Shown: positions 27,677 through 36,364 of the stretch, piece by piece | How positions within the stretch are numbered: position 1 is the stretch's first letter | Layout of the letters: each line of letters starts with the position of its first letter | Assembly (NCBI GenBank): GCA_023404095.1 | Contig: JAEYDD010000032.1 | Location: 172,417-236,416 of the forward strand | DNA: 64,000 bases | Direction: 5' to 3' | From: Pseudomonadota bacterium | Lineage (GTDB): Bacteria; Pseudomonadota; Alphaproteobacteria; Rhizobiales; Rhizobiaceae | Position numbers and translations under genes: made by a program | Notes under the pieces: model-generated | The model's database searches: none | What the model was told of the DNA's origin: nothing | Seen by the model: the letters and a program-made list of their open reading frames with translations, nothing else

Positions 27677-28210
27677 TTACTTTGCTGCCTTGGCGCGCTC
27701 GATCGCTTCCTCGATGAGCTTGCCTGCGGTCGCAGCATCCTTCCAGCCGTAGATCTTCACCCACTTGCCGGGCTCGAGGTCCTTGTAGTGTTCGAAGAAG
27801 TGCTCGATCTGCTTCAGCGTGATTTCCGGCAGATCGGTATATTCCTTGACCTTCTCGTAGCGCAGCGTCAGGTGAGACGAGGGTACGGCGATGATCTTCT
27901 CGTCCTTGCCGGAATTGTCTTCCATCAGCAGAACGCCGATCGGGCGGACGTTGATGACGCAGCCCGGCACCAGCGGACGGGTCGAGGCGATCAGCACGTC
28001 GGCCGGATCGCCGTCTTCGGACAGCGTGTGCGGAATGAAGCCGTAGTTCCCCGGATAGGTCATCGGGGTGTAGAGGAAGCGATCCACGACAAGCGTGCCG
28101 GCATCCTTGTCCATTTCGTACTTGATCGGATGACCGCCGACCGGAACCTCGACGATGACGTTGACGTCGTTCGGCGGGTTCTTGCCAATGGAGATTGCAT
28201 CGATGCGCAT
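27677..28210 (-). CDS. ppa: Inorganic pyrophosphatase (family I)
   Basis: A 177-residue cytoplasmic enzyme that hydrolyses pyrophosphate. Active-site residues match the E. coli enzyme: Lys30 and Glu32 in IKYEMDK, and the Mg-binding Asp66, Asp68 and Asp71 in EDGDPAD. Length is standard. ATG 28210 begins the family sequence; upstream frame belongs to the intergenic space. Confidence 0.97.
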   Translation of the reverse strand: MRIDAISIGKNPPNDVNVIVEVPVGGHPIKYEMDKDAGTLVVDRFLYTPMTYPGNYGFIPHTLSEDGDPADVLIASTRPLVPGCVINVRPIGVLLMEDNSGKDEKIIAVPSSHLTLRYEKVKEYTDLPEITLKQIEHFFEHYKDLEPGKWVKIYGWKDAATAGKLIEEAIERAKAAK

Positions 28211-28326
28211 GAGGGCTCCGTTAAGTGCAGTGGAATTCCGCGGCTTCGTAAAGCGAAACCCGCTGCAACGCAACAAGCCATTGGTAGCGGTGGGCTCGGC
28301 GTGGCAGGTCAGGGCCGGTTGCCGCC

Positions 28327-28704
28327 TCAGTTTCCGGGCGCTGCACCGAAGAATGCAAGCCGGGTCAGCATGGTGTAGTGCGCCTCGGGCGCCATCAACG
28401 CCACGAAGACCAGCACGGCTATCGGCGGCAGAAGGATCGCATAGATCAGGGCCAGCCGCTCCCAGGCCATGTGCATGAAAACCGCGACGATGAGCCCCGC
28501 CTTCAACAGCATGAAGAGGATGATCAGCGACCAGCGCAAATAACCCTGTAGACCGATATAGTCGACGAGGTAGGAGCAGACGCTGAGGACGAACAGCAGC
28601 CCCCAAACGACGAGGTAGAGCTTGATCGGATGCTGCTGGTGCTCGGCCGGCGTGGCGGTCGAAGCCTGGACGTGTGCGGAGGGATCGACGGTTGCCTGCG
28701 CCAT
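28327..28704 (-). CDS. Cytochrome c oxidase subunit IV (prokaryotic type)
   Basis: A 125-residue protein with three hydrophobic helices, in the COX4/CyoD-like group (HPIKLYLVVWGLLFVLSVCSYL; LLKAGLIVAVFMHMAWE). It stabilises the oxidase core rather than doing catalysis. It is the last gene of the coxMNOP-like operon, 9 bp after subunit III. Confidence 0.86.
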   Translation of the reverse strand: MAQATVDPSAHVQASTATPAEHQQHPIKLYLVVWGLLFVLSVCSYLVDYIGLQGYLRWSLIILFMLLKAGLIVAVFMHMAWERLALIYAILLPPIAVLVFVALMAPEAHYTMLTRLAFFGAAPGN

Positions 28705-28713
28705 TGTACTGCC

Positions 28714-29460
28714 TCACCACAAATAGAAGAAGGCGAAGATGAACACCCAGACGAGATCGACGAAGTGCCAGTAGAGGCCCATGATCTCGACGATTTCGTA
28801 GCGCCCTTTTCGGCTCGTGAAAAAACCTCGCTTCCCCGTGTCGAAGTCGCCGCGAAAGACCTTGCGGGCGACGATGAACAGGAAGATCACGCCGATCGTG
28901 ACGTGGGAGCCGTGAAAGCCGGTGATCATGAAGAAGGACGAGCCGAACTGGGCAGCCCCCCACGGGTTCTCCCACGGCCGCACCCCCTCATGAATGAGCT
29001 TAGTCCACTCGAACGCCTGCATGCCGACGAAGGCAGCACCGAGGATCGCCGTCAAGACCATCAGCAGCGCTGTTTTTCGTCGTTCGTGGCGGTAACCGAA
29101 ATTGACTGCCATCGCCATGGTGCCGCTGGAGGTGATCAGCACGAACGTCATGATGGCGATCAGGATCAGCGGGATTTCGTGACCGGCGATCGTCAGCGCG
29201 AAGACCTCGCTGGGGTTGGGCCACGGTACCGTAGTCGACATGCGCGCGGTCATGTAGGCGATCAGGAAACAGCCGAAGATGAAGGTATCGCTGAGCAGGA
29301 AGATCCACATCATCGCCTTGCCCCAGGAGACGTTCTTGAACGCCTGCTGGTCGGAGGCCCAGTCGGACACGAAGCCGCGCATGCCGCCAGACTGAAGATA
29401 TGCCCCCGACTGCGCCTGTGAGTGCGGCTGTGCGACAGGGGTTTGCACGCTCTCGGCCAT
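28714..29460 (-). CDS. coxP: Heme-copper oxidase subunit III
   Basis: A 248-residue membrane protein with the classical subunit III features: WIFLLSDTFIFGCFL (helix with Ser/Asp), the FGSSFFMITGFHGSHVTIGV segment and a final YWHFVDLVWVFIF. It probably forms part of the proton-uptake side of the aa3-type enzyme. It is 12 bp after another, divergent subunit III-like gene. The symbol follows the rhizobial coxMNOP naming from memory. Confidence 0.88.
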   Translation of the reverse strand: MAESVQTPVAQPHSQAQSGAYLQSGGMRGFVSDWASDQQAFKNVSWGKAMMWIFLLSDTFIFGCFLIAYMTARMSTTVPWPNPSEVFALTIAGHEIPLILIAIMTFVLITSSGTMAMAVNFGYRHERRKTALLMVLTAILGAAFVGMQAFEWTKLIHEGVRPWENPWGAAQFGSSFFMITGFHGSHVTIGVIFLFIVARKVFRGDFDTGKRGFFTSRKGRYEIVEIMGLYWHFVDLVWVFIFAFFYLW

Positions 29461-29472
29461 CGCCCGCTCTCC

Positions 29473-30189
29473 TTACGTGATCAGTTGGCGGCAGAATTCG
29501 ACGACGCGTCCGGCCCAGCCGGCAAACAGCCCCAGCAACACCAGCCACACCGCAAGCATGAAGTGCCAGTAGACAGCGCAAAGCTCCACGCTGAGCCGAA
29601 GGCGCGGAGAGACGGCGTCTTGCCGGCCCGCAAGCCGCGCCGTACGGGCAAGCGCGATCATTCCGCCCAGAATATGCAGGCCGTGCAGGCCGCTGATCAC
29701 ATAGAAGAAGCTGGTCGCCGCGTCGTCGCTCAGCGTGTAGCCGGCCGCTACCAATTGCCGCCATGCGAAAACCTGCCCGGTCACGAAGGCGAGTGCGGTC
29801 GCAAGACCGGCCAGCAGCGCCGTCCGCAAACCTTCCAGCCGGCCGCGCGCGGCCTGCGTCGCAGCCCAGTGAAGGCAGAGGCTGCTGGCAAAGAGGACGC
29901 CGGTATTGACGTAAAGCAACCGCGGCACCGGTGTCCTCCACCAATCCTGCGTGCTGACGCGCATCAGATAGGCGCTGACGAAGAGCGTGAACAGCGCGCC
30001 GATCACGGCGAGAAAGACACCGAGGCCGATCTTCTGCGGCGGCAGGCGCGTTCCGCCGGCGTCGTCCCTTACACTTGCGGCCCCGACACTTCCGACCTCT
30101 AGCCACGGCTTGGCCGTCAGCCCCTGCCCTGCCAGCCACCAGGCGATGATCGCGGCGATGATGACGAGAAACAGGATCATGGCGCTCAT
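29473..30189 (-). CDS. coxO: Divergent subunit III-like oxidase protein
   Basis: A 238-residue membrane protein with about seven hydrophobic segments. It shares the late FFYVISGLHGLHILGGMIAL and YWHFMLAVWLVLL elements with subunit III but differs strongly from the neighbouring CoxP in the N-terminal half, which has a long polar stretch (about 25-55). Its ATG overlaps the coxN stop by 4 bp. A second start at 30180 is possible. Two subunit III proteins in one operon are known from rhizobial coxMNOP loci. Confidence 0.82.
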   Translation of the reverse strand: MSAMILFLVIIAAIIAWWLAGQGLTAKPWLEVGSVGAASVRDDAGGTRLPPQKIGLGVFLAVIGALFTLFVSAYLMRVSTQDWWRTPVPRLLYVNTGVLFASSLCLHWAATQAARGRLEGLRTALLAGLATALAFVTGQVFAWRQLVAAGYTLSDDAATSFFYVISGLHGLHILGGMIALARTARLAGRQDAVSPRLRLSVELCAVYWHFMLAVWLVLLGLFAGWAGRVVEFCRQLIT

Positions 30190-31961
30190 GCGACGGCCTC
30201 CCGTGAGACGCCGAGCGTTCCGGGCTGGTTCTGCGGTATAAAGTCCTCAGCAGCCCCCGGCACGCTGTAGTCGTAGGCCCAGCGATAGACGATGGGAAGT
30301 TCCTTGCCCCAATTGCCGTGCGCGGGCGGCGTTTGTGGCGTCTGCCATTCCAGCGTCGTTGCCCGCCAGGGATTTCCGCCCGCCTCGCGCCCGTGCCTGA
30401 GGCTCCAGACGAGGTTGAACAGAAACAGCATCTGCGCCGCCCCGACGATCAGCGCCACGATCGTGATGAAGACGTTCAGGTCGTGCACCGACGCCGGCAC
30501 GAAGCTCGTCTCGCCGATCTCGTAGTAGCGGCGCGGCACGCCGACGAGCCCGACATAGTGCATGGGGAAGAAGATCAGATAGGCGCCGAGGAATGTGATC
30601 CAGAAATGCAGTTGCCCCATGCCCTCGTTCAGCATCCGTCCGGTAACTTTCGGATACCAGTGATAGATCGCCCCGAAGATGACGAGGATCGGCGCCACGC
30701 CCATCACCATGTGAAAATGCGCGACGACGAACATGGTGTCGGACAGCGGTACGTCGACGACGACGTTGCCGAGGAACAGCCCCGTCAGCCCGCCATTGAC
30801 GAAGGTGACGATGAAGGCGAGCGAAAACAGCATCGGCAAGGTGAGATGGATATTTCCACGCCAGAGCGTTAGCGTCCAGTTGTAGACCTTGATCGCTGTC
30901 GGCACCGCGATGATCAGCGTCGTGGTGGCGAAGAAGAAGCCGAAATACGGGTTCATGCCGCTGACATACATGTGGTGCGCCCAGACGACGAAGGAGAGCG
31001 CGCCGATGATGACGATCGCCCAGACCATCATCCGGTAGCCGAAGATGTTCTTGCGCGCATGCGTCGAGATCAGGTCGGAGACGATGCCGAAAGCCGGCAG
31101 CGCGACGATGTAGACCTCCGGATGGCCGAAGAACCAGAACAGATGCTGGAACATGATGGGGCTGCCGCCACCGTGCTTGAGCTGTTCGCCCATCTCCACG
31201 ATGGCCGGCATGAAGAAGCTGGTTCCGGCGAGCCGGTCGAACAGCATCATCACGCAGGCGACGAACAGCGCCGGGAAGGCCAGCAGCGCCATCACGGTGG
31301 CGGTGAAGATGCCCCAGACGGTCAGTGGCAGGCGCATCAGCGTCATGCCGCGTGTGCGCCCCTGCAGCACCGTGACCACGTAGTTCAGCCCGCCCATAGT
31401 GAAGCCGATCACGAAGATGATCAACGAGACGAGCATGAGGATGATGCCCCACTCCCCGCCCGGTGTATTGGACAGGATCGCCTGCGGTGGATAGAGCGTC
31501 CAGCCGGCGCCCGTCGGCCCTCCGGGCGTGAAGAAGCTAGCGACAAGAACGAGAACCGCCAGCAGATAGAGCCAGTAGCTCAGCATGTTCGCATAGGGAA
31601 ACACCATGTCGCGCGCGCCGACCATCAGCGGAATCAGGTAGTTGCCGAAACCGCCGAGAAAAAGTGCCGTGAGCAGGTAGATCACCATGATCATGCCGTG
31701 CATGGTAATAAATTGGTAGTAGCGGTCCGCATCGATGAACGGCAGAGCGCCGGGAAAGGCGAGCTGGATGCGCATCAGCCAGGAGAGCACCAGCGCCACC
31801 AGCCCGATCGCGATCGCCGTGCAGGCATACTGGATGGCGATGACCTTCGCATCCTGGCTGAACACGTAGCGCGTCCACCAGCTATGCGGATGGTAGAGTT
31901 CCACGTCCTCGACTGCTGCCGGCGTTATGACGTCGTTTCCGTCGTGGCTGGCATCGACCAT
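30186..31961 (-). CDS. coxN: Cytochrome c oxidase subunit I (aa3-type)
   Basis: A 591-residue catalytic subunit. Heme and copper ligands are all present: His88 in TMHGM, His279 with Glu281 and cross-linked Tyr283 in GHPEVY, His328-His329 in WAHHM, and His414/His416 in HFHMVMG. The Glu281 and Tyr283 set marks an A-type (mitochondrial-like) proton-pumping oxidase. ATG 31961 follows GGAGGAG. It reduces O2 with electrons from CuA of CoxM. The order II-I-III-III-IV fits coxMNOP, an alternative oxidase in rhizobia. Confidence 0.95.
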   Translation of the reverse strand: MVDASHDGNDVITPAAVEDVELYHPHSWWTRYVFSQDAKVIAIQYACTAIAIGLVALVLSWLMRIQLAFPGALPFIDADRYYQFITMHGMIMVIYLLTALFLGGFGNYLIPLMVGARDMVFPYANMLSYWLYLLAVLVLVASFFTPGGPTGAGWTLYPPQAILSNTPGGEWGIILMLVSLIIFVIGFTMGGLNYVVTVLQGRTRGMTLMRLPLTVWGIFTATVMALLAFPALFVACVMMLFDRLAGTSFFMPAIVEMGEQLKHGGGSPIMFQHLFWFFGHPEVYIVALPAFGIVSDLISTHARKNIFGYRMMVWAIVIIGALSFVVWAHHMYVSGMNPYFGFFFATTTLIIAVPTAIKVYNWTLTLWRGNIHLTLPMLFSLAFIVTFVNGGLTGLFLGNVVVDVPLSDTMFVVAHFHMVMGVAPILVIFGAIYHWYPKVTGRMLNEGMGQLHFWITFLGAYLIFFPMHYVGLVGVPRRYYEIGETSFVPASVHDLNVFITIVALIVGAAQMLFLFNLVWSLRHGREAGGNPWRATTLEWQTPQTPPAHGNWGKELPIVYRWAYDYSVPGAAEDFIPQNQPGTLGVSREAVA

Positions 31962-32000
31962 GTTCTCCTCCTGCCGGGCAATGTCCGGCGCGCCCAGTGC

Positions 32001-32852
32001 TCATCGCTCTCCTGGAGCTTGTGCCATTTCCGCCGGCACCTGCGGCCCTTCAGGCGCGGCCTGCGCCTGCAATTGCGCAAATGTCGGCTGTTCAGAGAGC
32101 CAGGTCTGGTAGTCCGCTTCGCTGTCGACCACCACGGTGCCGCGCATCACCGAATGACCGACGCCGCAGAGCTCCGCACAAAGAATATCGAACGTTCCGG
32201 TGCGCGTCGGTGTCAGCCAGAAATAGGTGACCATCCCGGGGATCATGTCCATCTTGGCCCGAAACTCCGGCACGTAGAAGTCATGCAGAACGTCGATGGA
32301 GCGCAGCAGCACCTTGACCGGCTTGCCGACCGGCAGATGCAATTCCCCTCCCTCGATGACCACGTCGTCCAGCCCGCTGGCATCGGATTTGTCTATCCCC
32401 AGCGCATTGTCCGGCGACACTTCACGCGTTTCTGCCCGTCCGAGCTTGCCATCCGCGCCCGGCAGGCGGAAGCTCCACAGCCACTGCTGGCCGACGACCT
32501 CGATCTCAGCCGCGCCGGCCGGCACGGTGATGAACTGGTGCCAGACAAACAGCCCCGGCGCGAGCATGGCCACGACGCCGAGCGCCGTGCCGGCGGCAAG
32601 CCCACCCTCCAGCCTGCGGCTTTCCGGCTCGTAGGCGGCCCGGCGGCCGGGATCATGGCGGAAGCGCCAGACGCAATAGGCAAGGAAAAGCACGACGGCG
32701 ACGAACACCACCCCGGTGATCCAGAAGGTGATGACGAGCGTGTGGTCGATATAGCTCCAGTTTGACGCGATCGGAGTCCACCACCATGGGCTCAGGAGGT
32801 GAAACAGCACCGAGCCGACCGCGATCGCAACAAGCACCAGTACGACTGCCAT
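32001..32852 (-). CDS. coxM: Cytochrome c oxidase subunit II (CuA)
   Basis: A 283-residue protein with two or three N-terminal membrane helices and a periplasmic cupredoxin domain. The CuA site is complete: His190, Cys225, Glu227, Cys229, His233 and Met236 (CAELCGVGHSVM). The aromatic electron entry GQQWLWSF is at 121-128. ATG 32852 is favoured by GGGAGGGA upstream. No cytochrome c domain is fused, but a separate soluble cytochrome c gene lies upstream on the same strand. Confidence 0.94.
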   Translation of the reverse strand: MAVVLVLVAIAVGSVLFHLLSPWWWTPIASNWSYIDHTLVITFWITGVVFVAVVLFLAYCVWRFRHDPGRRAAYEPESRRLEGGLAAGTALGVVAMLAPGLFVWHQFITVPAGAAEIEVVGQQWLWSFRLPGADGKLGRAETREVSPDNALGIDKSDASGLDDVVIEGGELHLPVGKPVKVLLRSIDVLHDFYVPEFRAKMDMIPGMVTYFWLTPTRTGTFDILCAELCGVGHSVMRGTVVVDSEADYQTWLSEQPTFAQLQAQAAPEGPQVPAEMAQAPGER

Positions 32853-32915
32853 TTCCGTCCCTCCCGCCGCGCGGCCGTGGACATGAAGCTGCAATCTCAA
32901 CCCTGTTACATGTGA

Positions 32916-32944
32916 ATTATCTCATGAACGAAAAAGACAAGCAA
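32916..32944 (-). promoter_or_regulatory. coxM: Probable sigma-70 promoter of the cox operon
   Basis: On the minus strand TTGCTT (32944-32939), exactly 17 bp, GATAAT (32921-32916). This would give a 5' UTR of about 55 nt to coxM. It lies between the cytochrome c gene and coxM, so the oxidase operon may be transcribed apart from the cytochrome. No FNR/FixK-type palindrome was seen near it. Confidence 0.5.
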
Positions 32945-32994
32945 TTACAGGATGGCGTTCGCTGCGCGCAGGCCAGTCGCCCGACCAGCCCTTC

Positions 32995-33375
32995 TCACGG
33001 CGAATACTGCTTAAGGTAGGCGAGCAAGTTGGATATGTCGGTATCGTCCTTCAGCCCCGCAAACACCATCTTCGTGCCCTTCAGCTTGGCCTTAGGATTG
33101 TGGAGGTAATCCCGCAATGTCGCCTCGTCCCAGACGAGGCCGCCAGCGCCCGCATCCACCATGGCGGTCGAATACTTGAAGTCCGGATGTGTCCCGGCCA
33201 CACGTCCGATCACCCCGTGAAGCGATGGGCCGACCTTGTTGGTGTCGGTATCTGCGGCGTGGCATATCGCACACTTCTTGAAGACGATGGCGCCCGCGGC
33301 CGCATCGCCCTCCTGCGCCTCCACAGGCAGGCTAGCGCCAAGACAAACGGCAAGCGACAAAAGCACACGACGCAT
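32995..33375 (-). CDS. Soluble class I cytochrome c (c2-like)
   Basis: A 126-residue exported protein. A signal peptide (about 1-20, cleaved near VEA-Q) is followed by the heme-binding CAICH (35-39); Met103 in GTKMVFAGL is the sixth ligand. The sequence is of the mitochondrial/c2 type. GGGAGGAG precedes ATG 33375. Its place directly upstream of coxM suggests it feeds this oxidase, which is inference. Confidence 0.92.
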   Translation of the reverse strand: MRRVLLSLAVCLGASLPVEAQEGDAAAGAIVFKKCAICHAADTDTNKVGPSLHGVIGRVAGTHPDFKYSTAMVDAGAGGLVWDEATLRDYLHNPKAKLKGTKMVFAGLKDDTDISNLLAYLKQYSP

Positions 33376-33662
33376 GGCAAGCTTCTCCTCCCTGGAGGTT
33401 GCCAGAGAGCCGGACGCCGATGCACGAACCCACCGTCACCGGCTAGCTCCCGCCACGAACTCCGTGCCAACGAGGTGGCAACGCGCGCGCGACAGCTATT
33501 CAGATAAAGCTGGGAGCGGAGAAGTCAATCTACCGCGTTCGGAGGATGCCGTATGGAGAACGCCTTCCAGGTGACCAAACGGCCCAGTGTCCGCAACTGC
33601 GGACAACAATCGTATGGAACGCTGCGGCGGATCCCGCATCGCCGGAACTGCGCGGGCGAGGA

Positions 33663-34169
33663 TCAGCGGAAGATGAAGCCGATTTTCTTCAGTTCCTTTT
33701 CGGCGAAGTTCTCCATGCCCTCGGCGATATCGACGCCGCCGGCCGAGCGGAAGAAGCTGCTGGCAAGCTCGCTGTCTTCGAGGCACCAGACAACGAAGCC
33801 CTCGCAGCCGAGCGACTTCAGCAGTCTGCGGCTTTCGCCGAACAGCAGGCGGCCGAGCCCGATGCCCTGATATTCGGGACGCAGATAGATCTCGTAGATT
33901 TCCCCGTCCTGCGGCAGGGCGCGGGCGCGGTTCAGGCCGAGTGTCGCATAGCCGGCGACGACGCCGGCGACGTCCAGCACCAGAAGCGTCGCCGGACCGC
34001 GGGTGGCCTTGCGCCACCAGGTCTCGTCGCGCCGCTGCACCATCTGCGTCAGCTGCTTGTGCGGGATGATCCCGCCGTAGGCCTGGAGCCAGGACGCACG
34101 GTGAGCCTCGGAGATGGCCCCCGCATCCTGCGGCTCGGCGCGCCGCACATCGATCGATAGTGTTTTCAT
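33663..34169 (-). CDS. GNAT family N-acetyltransferase
   Basis: A 168-residue acetyl-CoA-dependent transferase. The core motif is IYEIYLRPEYQGIGLGRLL (the Q/R-x-x-G-x-G/A acetyl-CoA loop), and DVRRAEPQDAGAISEAHRASW opens the domain. ATG 34169 begins the family sequence. Acceptor unknown; no linked pathway genes. It is downstream of the cytochrome c promoter region and upstream of no gene on its strand within 290 bp. Confidence 0.85.
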   Translation of the reverse strand: MKTLSIDVRRAEPQDAGAISEAHRASWLQAYGGIIPHKQLTQMVQRRDETWWRKATRGPATLLVLDVAGVVAGYATLGLNRARALPQDGEIYEIYLRPEYQGIGLGRLLFGESRRLLKSLGCEGFVVWCLEDSELASSFFRSAGGVDIAEGMENFAEKELKKIGFIFR

Positions 34170-34319
34170 CGAAATGACTCTAAACCCGCACAGACTCCGC
34201 CGGAATCCCGGGTGAATCCGGGGACCCTCTTGCCCACAGGCAAGTTCGCTTGCGGCGTCCCGGAAAGTTAACGCTTTTTTAAGATTGCCGACAAGGCGTA
34301 ACAGGGCTGCACACACATG

Positions 34320-34348
34320 AAAAAAGCCCCGGTATTTCTGCCGGGGCC
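34320..34348 (-). terminator. typA: Rho-independent terminator of typA
   Basis: On the minus strand GCCCCGG, an 8-nt loop and CCGGGGC form a 7-bp GC stem followed by six T. It lies about 42 bp after the typA stop. Confidence 0.87.
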
Positions 34349-34389
34349 TCGATCGATTTGGGGATGGTCTGGAGTAGGTTCGGCGCGAA

Positions 34390-36219
34390 TCAGGCAGCGC
34401 CGGCGGTCCGCGACTTCTCGAATCGCTTGCGGTCGTTCGGGTCGAGATAGAGCTTGCGCAGGCGGATCGACTTCGGCGTCACTTCGACGAGTTCGTCGTC
34501 CTGAATCCAGGAAAGCGCCCGCTCCAGCGTCATCTTGATCGGCGGCGTCAGGCGAACAGCCTCATCCTTGCCGGCGGCGCGGATGTTGGTGAGCTTCTTG
34601 CCCTTGAGCACGTTCACTTCGAGGTCGTTGTCGCGCGAGTGGATGCCCACGATCATGCCGGCATAGACCTTCTCGCCCGCGTCGATGACCATCGGGCCGC
34701 GGTCTTCGAGGTTGAAGAGCGCGTAGGCGACGGCTTCACCCGCTTCGTTGGCCAGCAGCACGCCGTTGACGCGCCCGCCGATCTCGCCCTTGTAGGGCTG
34801 GTAGTCGTGGAACAGCCGGTTCATGATCGCCGTGCCGCGCGTATCCGTCAGAAGCTCCGACTGGTAGCCGATAAGGCCGCGGGTCGGCGCGAAGAACACG
34901 AGGCGGACGCGGTTGCCGCCGGAAGGACGCAGTTCGACCATCTCGGCCTTGCGCTCCGACATCTTCTGCACGACGACGCCGGAATGTTCTTCATCGACGT
35001 CGATGACGACTTCCTCGATCGGCTCCAGCATCTGGCCGGTCGCCTCGTCCTTGTGCATGACGACGCGCGGACGCGATACGGCAAGCTCGAAGCCTTCGCG
35101 GCGCATGGTTTCGATCAGAACGGCAAGCTGCAGTTCGCCGCGACCCGAAACGAAGAACGAATCCTTGTCGCCGGATTCTTCGATCTTCAGGGCAACGTTG
35201 CCTTCGGCTTCCTTGAAGAGACGGTCACGGATGACGCGGCTCGTCACCTTGTCACCTTCGGTTCCGGCAAGCGGGCTGTCGTTGACGATGAAGGACATGG
35301 TGACGGTCGGCGGGTCGATCGGCTGCGCCTTCAGTGCTTCCGAAACGGACGGATCGCAGAAGGTGTCGGCGACCGTGCCCTTGGTGAGGCCGGCAATCGC
35401 GACGATGTCGCCTGCGTGCGCTTCCTCGATCGCCGTACGCTCGATGCCGCGGAAGGCGAGGATCTTGGAAATGCGGCCGTTCTCGATCAGCTGGCCGTCT
35501 TGGCCGAGTACCTTGACCGTCTGGTTCGGCTTGATCGAGCCGGAATGTATGCGGCCGGTAATGATACGGCCGAGGAAGGGGTTGGCTTCCAGGATCGTGC
35601 CGATCATGCGGAACGGACCTTCGGCAACCGTCGGCTCCGGCACGTGCTTCAGCACCAGGTCGAGCAGCGGCGCCATGCCTTCGTCCTGGGGACCTTCCGG
35701 GTTGACGTTCATCCAGCCGTTACGGCCCGACCCGTAGAGGATCGGGAAGTCGAGCTGCTCGTCGGTGGCGTCGAGATTGGCGAAGAGGTCGAACACCTCG
35801 TTCAGCACTTCCTCGTGGCGGCCGTCCGGACGGTCGATCTTGTTGATGGCCACGATCGGCTTCAGGCCGACCTTGAGCGCCTTGCCGACCACGAACTTGG
35901 TCTGCGGCATCGGGCCTTCCGAAGAGTCGACAAGAACGATCGCACCGTCCACCATCGACAGGATGCGCTCGACTTCACCGCCGAAGTCGGCGTGGCCGGG
36001 CGTGTCGACGATGTTGATGCGATGCCCCTTCCACTCCACCGAGGTGGCCTTGGCGAGGATGGTGATGCCGCGTTCCTTTTCGAGATCGTTCGAGTCCATC
36101 ACGCGTTCGGCAACGCGCTGGTTTTCACGGAACGAGCCGGACTGCTTCAGGAGTTCGTCGACGAGCGTGGTCTTGCCATGGTCGACGTGCGCGATGATCG
36201 CGATATTGCGAATGGACAT
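34390..36219 (-). CDS. typA: Ribosome-associated GTPase TypA/BipA
   Basis: A 609-residue translational GTPase. G1 HVDHGKTT is at 11-18, GITI and DTPGHADFGGEVERI follow, and NKIDRPDGR gives the base specificity. C-terminal EF-G-like domains end in a TypA-specific domain. It binds 70S ribosomes and is needed for 50S assembly and stress growth, especially in the cold. ATG 36219 is preferred; the 36249 start adds ten residues outside the family. It has its own terminator. Confidence 0.96.
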   Translation of the reverse strand: MSIRNIAIIAHVDHGKTTLVDELLKQSGSFRENQRVAERVMDSNDLEKERGITILAKATSVEWKGHRINIVDTPGHADFGGEVERILSMVDGAIVLVDSSEGPMPQTKFVVGKALKVGLKPIVAINKIDRPDGRHEEVLNEVFDLFANLDATDEQLDFPILYGSGRNGWMNVNPEGPQDEGMAPLLDLVLKHVPEPTVAEGPFRMIGTILEANPFLGRIITGRIHSGSIKPNQTVKVLGQDGQLIENGRISKILAFRGIERTAIEEAHAGDIVAIAGLTKGTVADTFCDPSVSEALKAQPIDPPTVTMSFIVNDSPLAGTEGDKVTSRVIRDRLFKEAEGNVALKIEESGDKDSFFVSGRGELQLAVLIETMRREGFELAVSRPRVVMHKDEATGQMLEPIEEVVIDVDEEHSGVVVQKMSERKAEMVELRPSGGNRVRLVFFAPTRGLIGYQSELLTDTRGTAIMNRLFHDYQPYKGEIGGRVNGVLLANEAGEAVAYALFNLEDRGPMVIDAGEKVYAGMIVGIHSRDNDLEVNVLKGKKLTNIRAAGKDEAVRLTPPIKMTLERALSWIQDDELVEVTPKSIRLRKLYLDPNDRKRFEKSRTAGAA

Positions 36220-36364
36220 ATCTAAATCTCTGAGTTTTGGGGCGCGCACGAAAGAAGAGGCGCCACGTGCATTTGGCGCGCTCCATACATGGTTTTACGC
36301 AATTGCGAAAGAGGCAGGCCGAAACTCTGTCTTGCTCGCCACGCAGGCCTCAGGTCGCCTGCAT

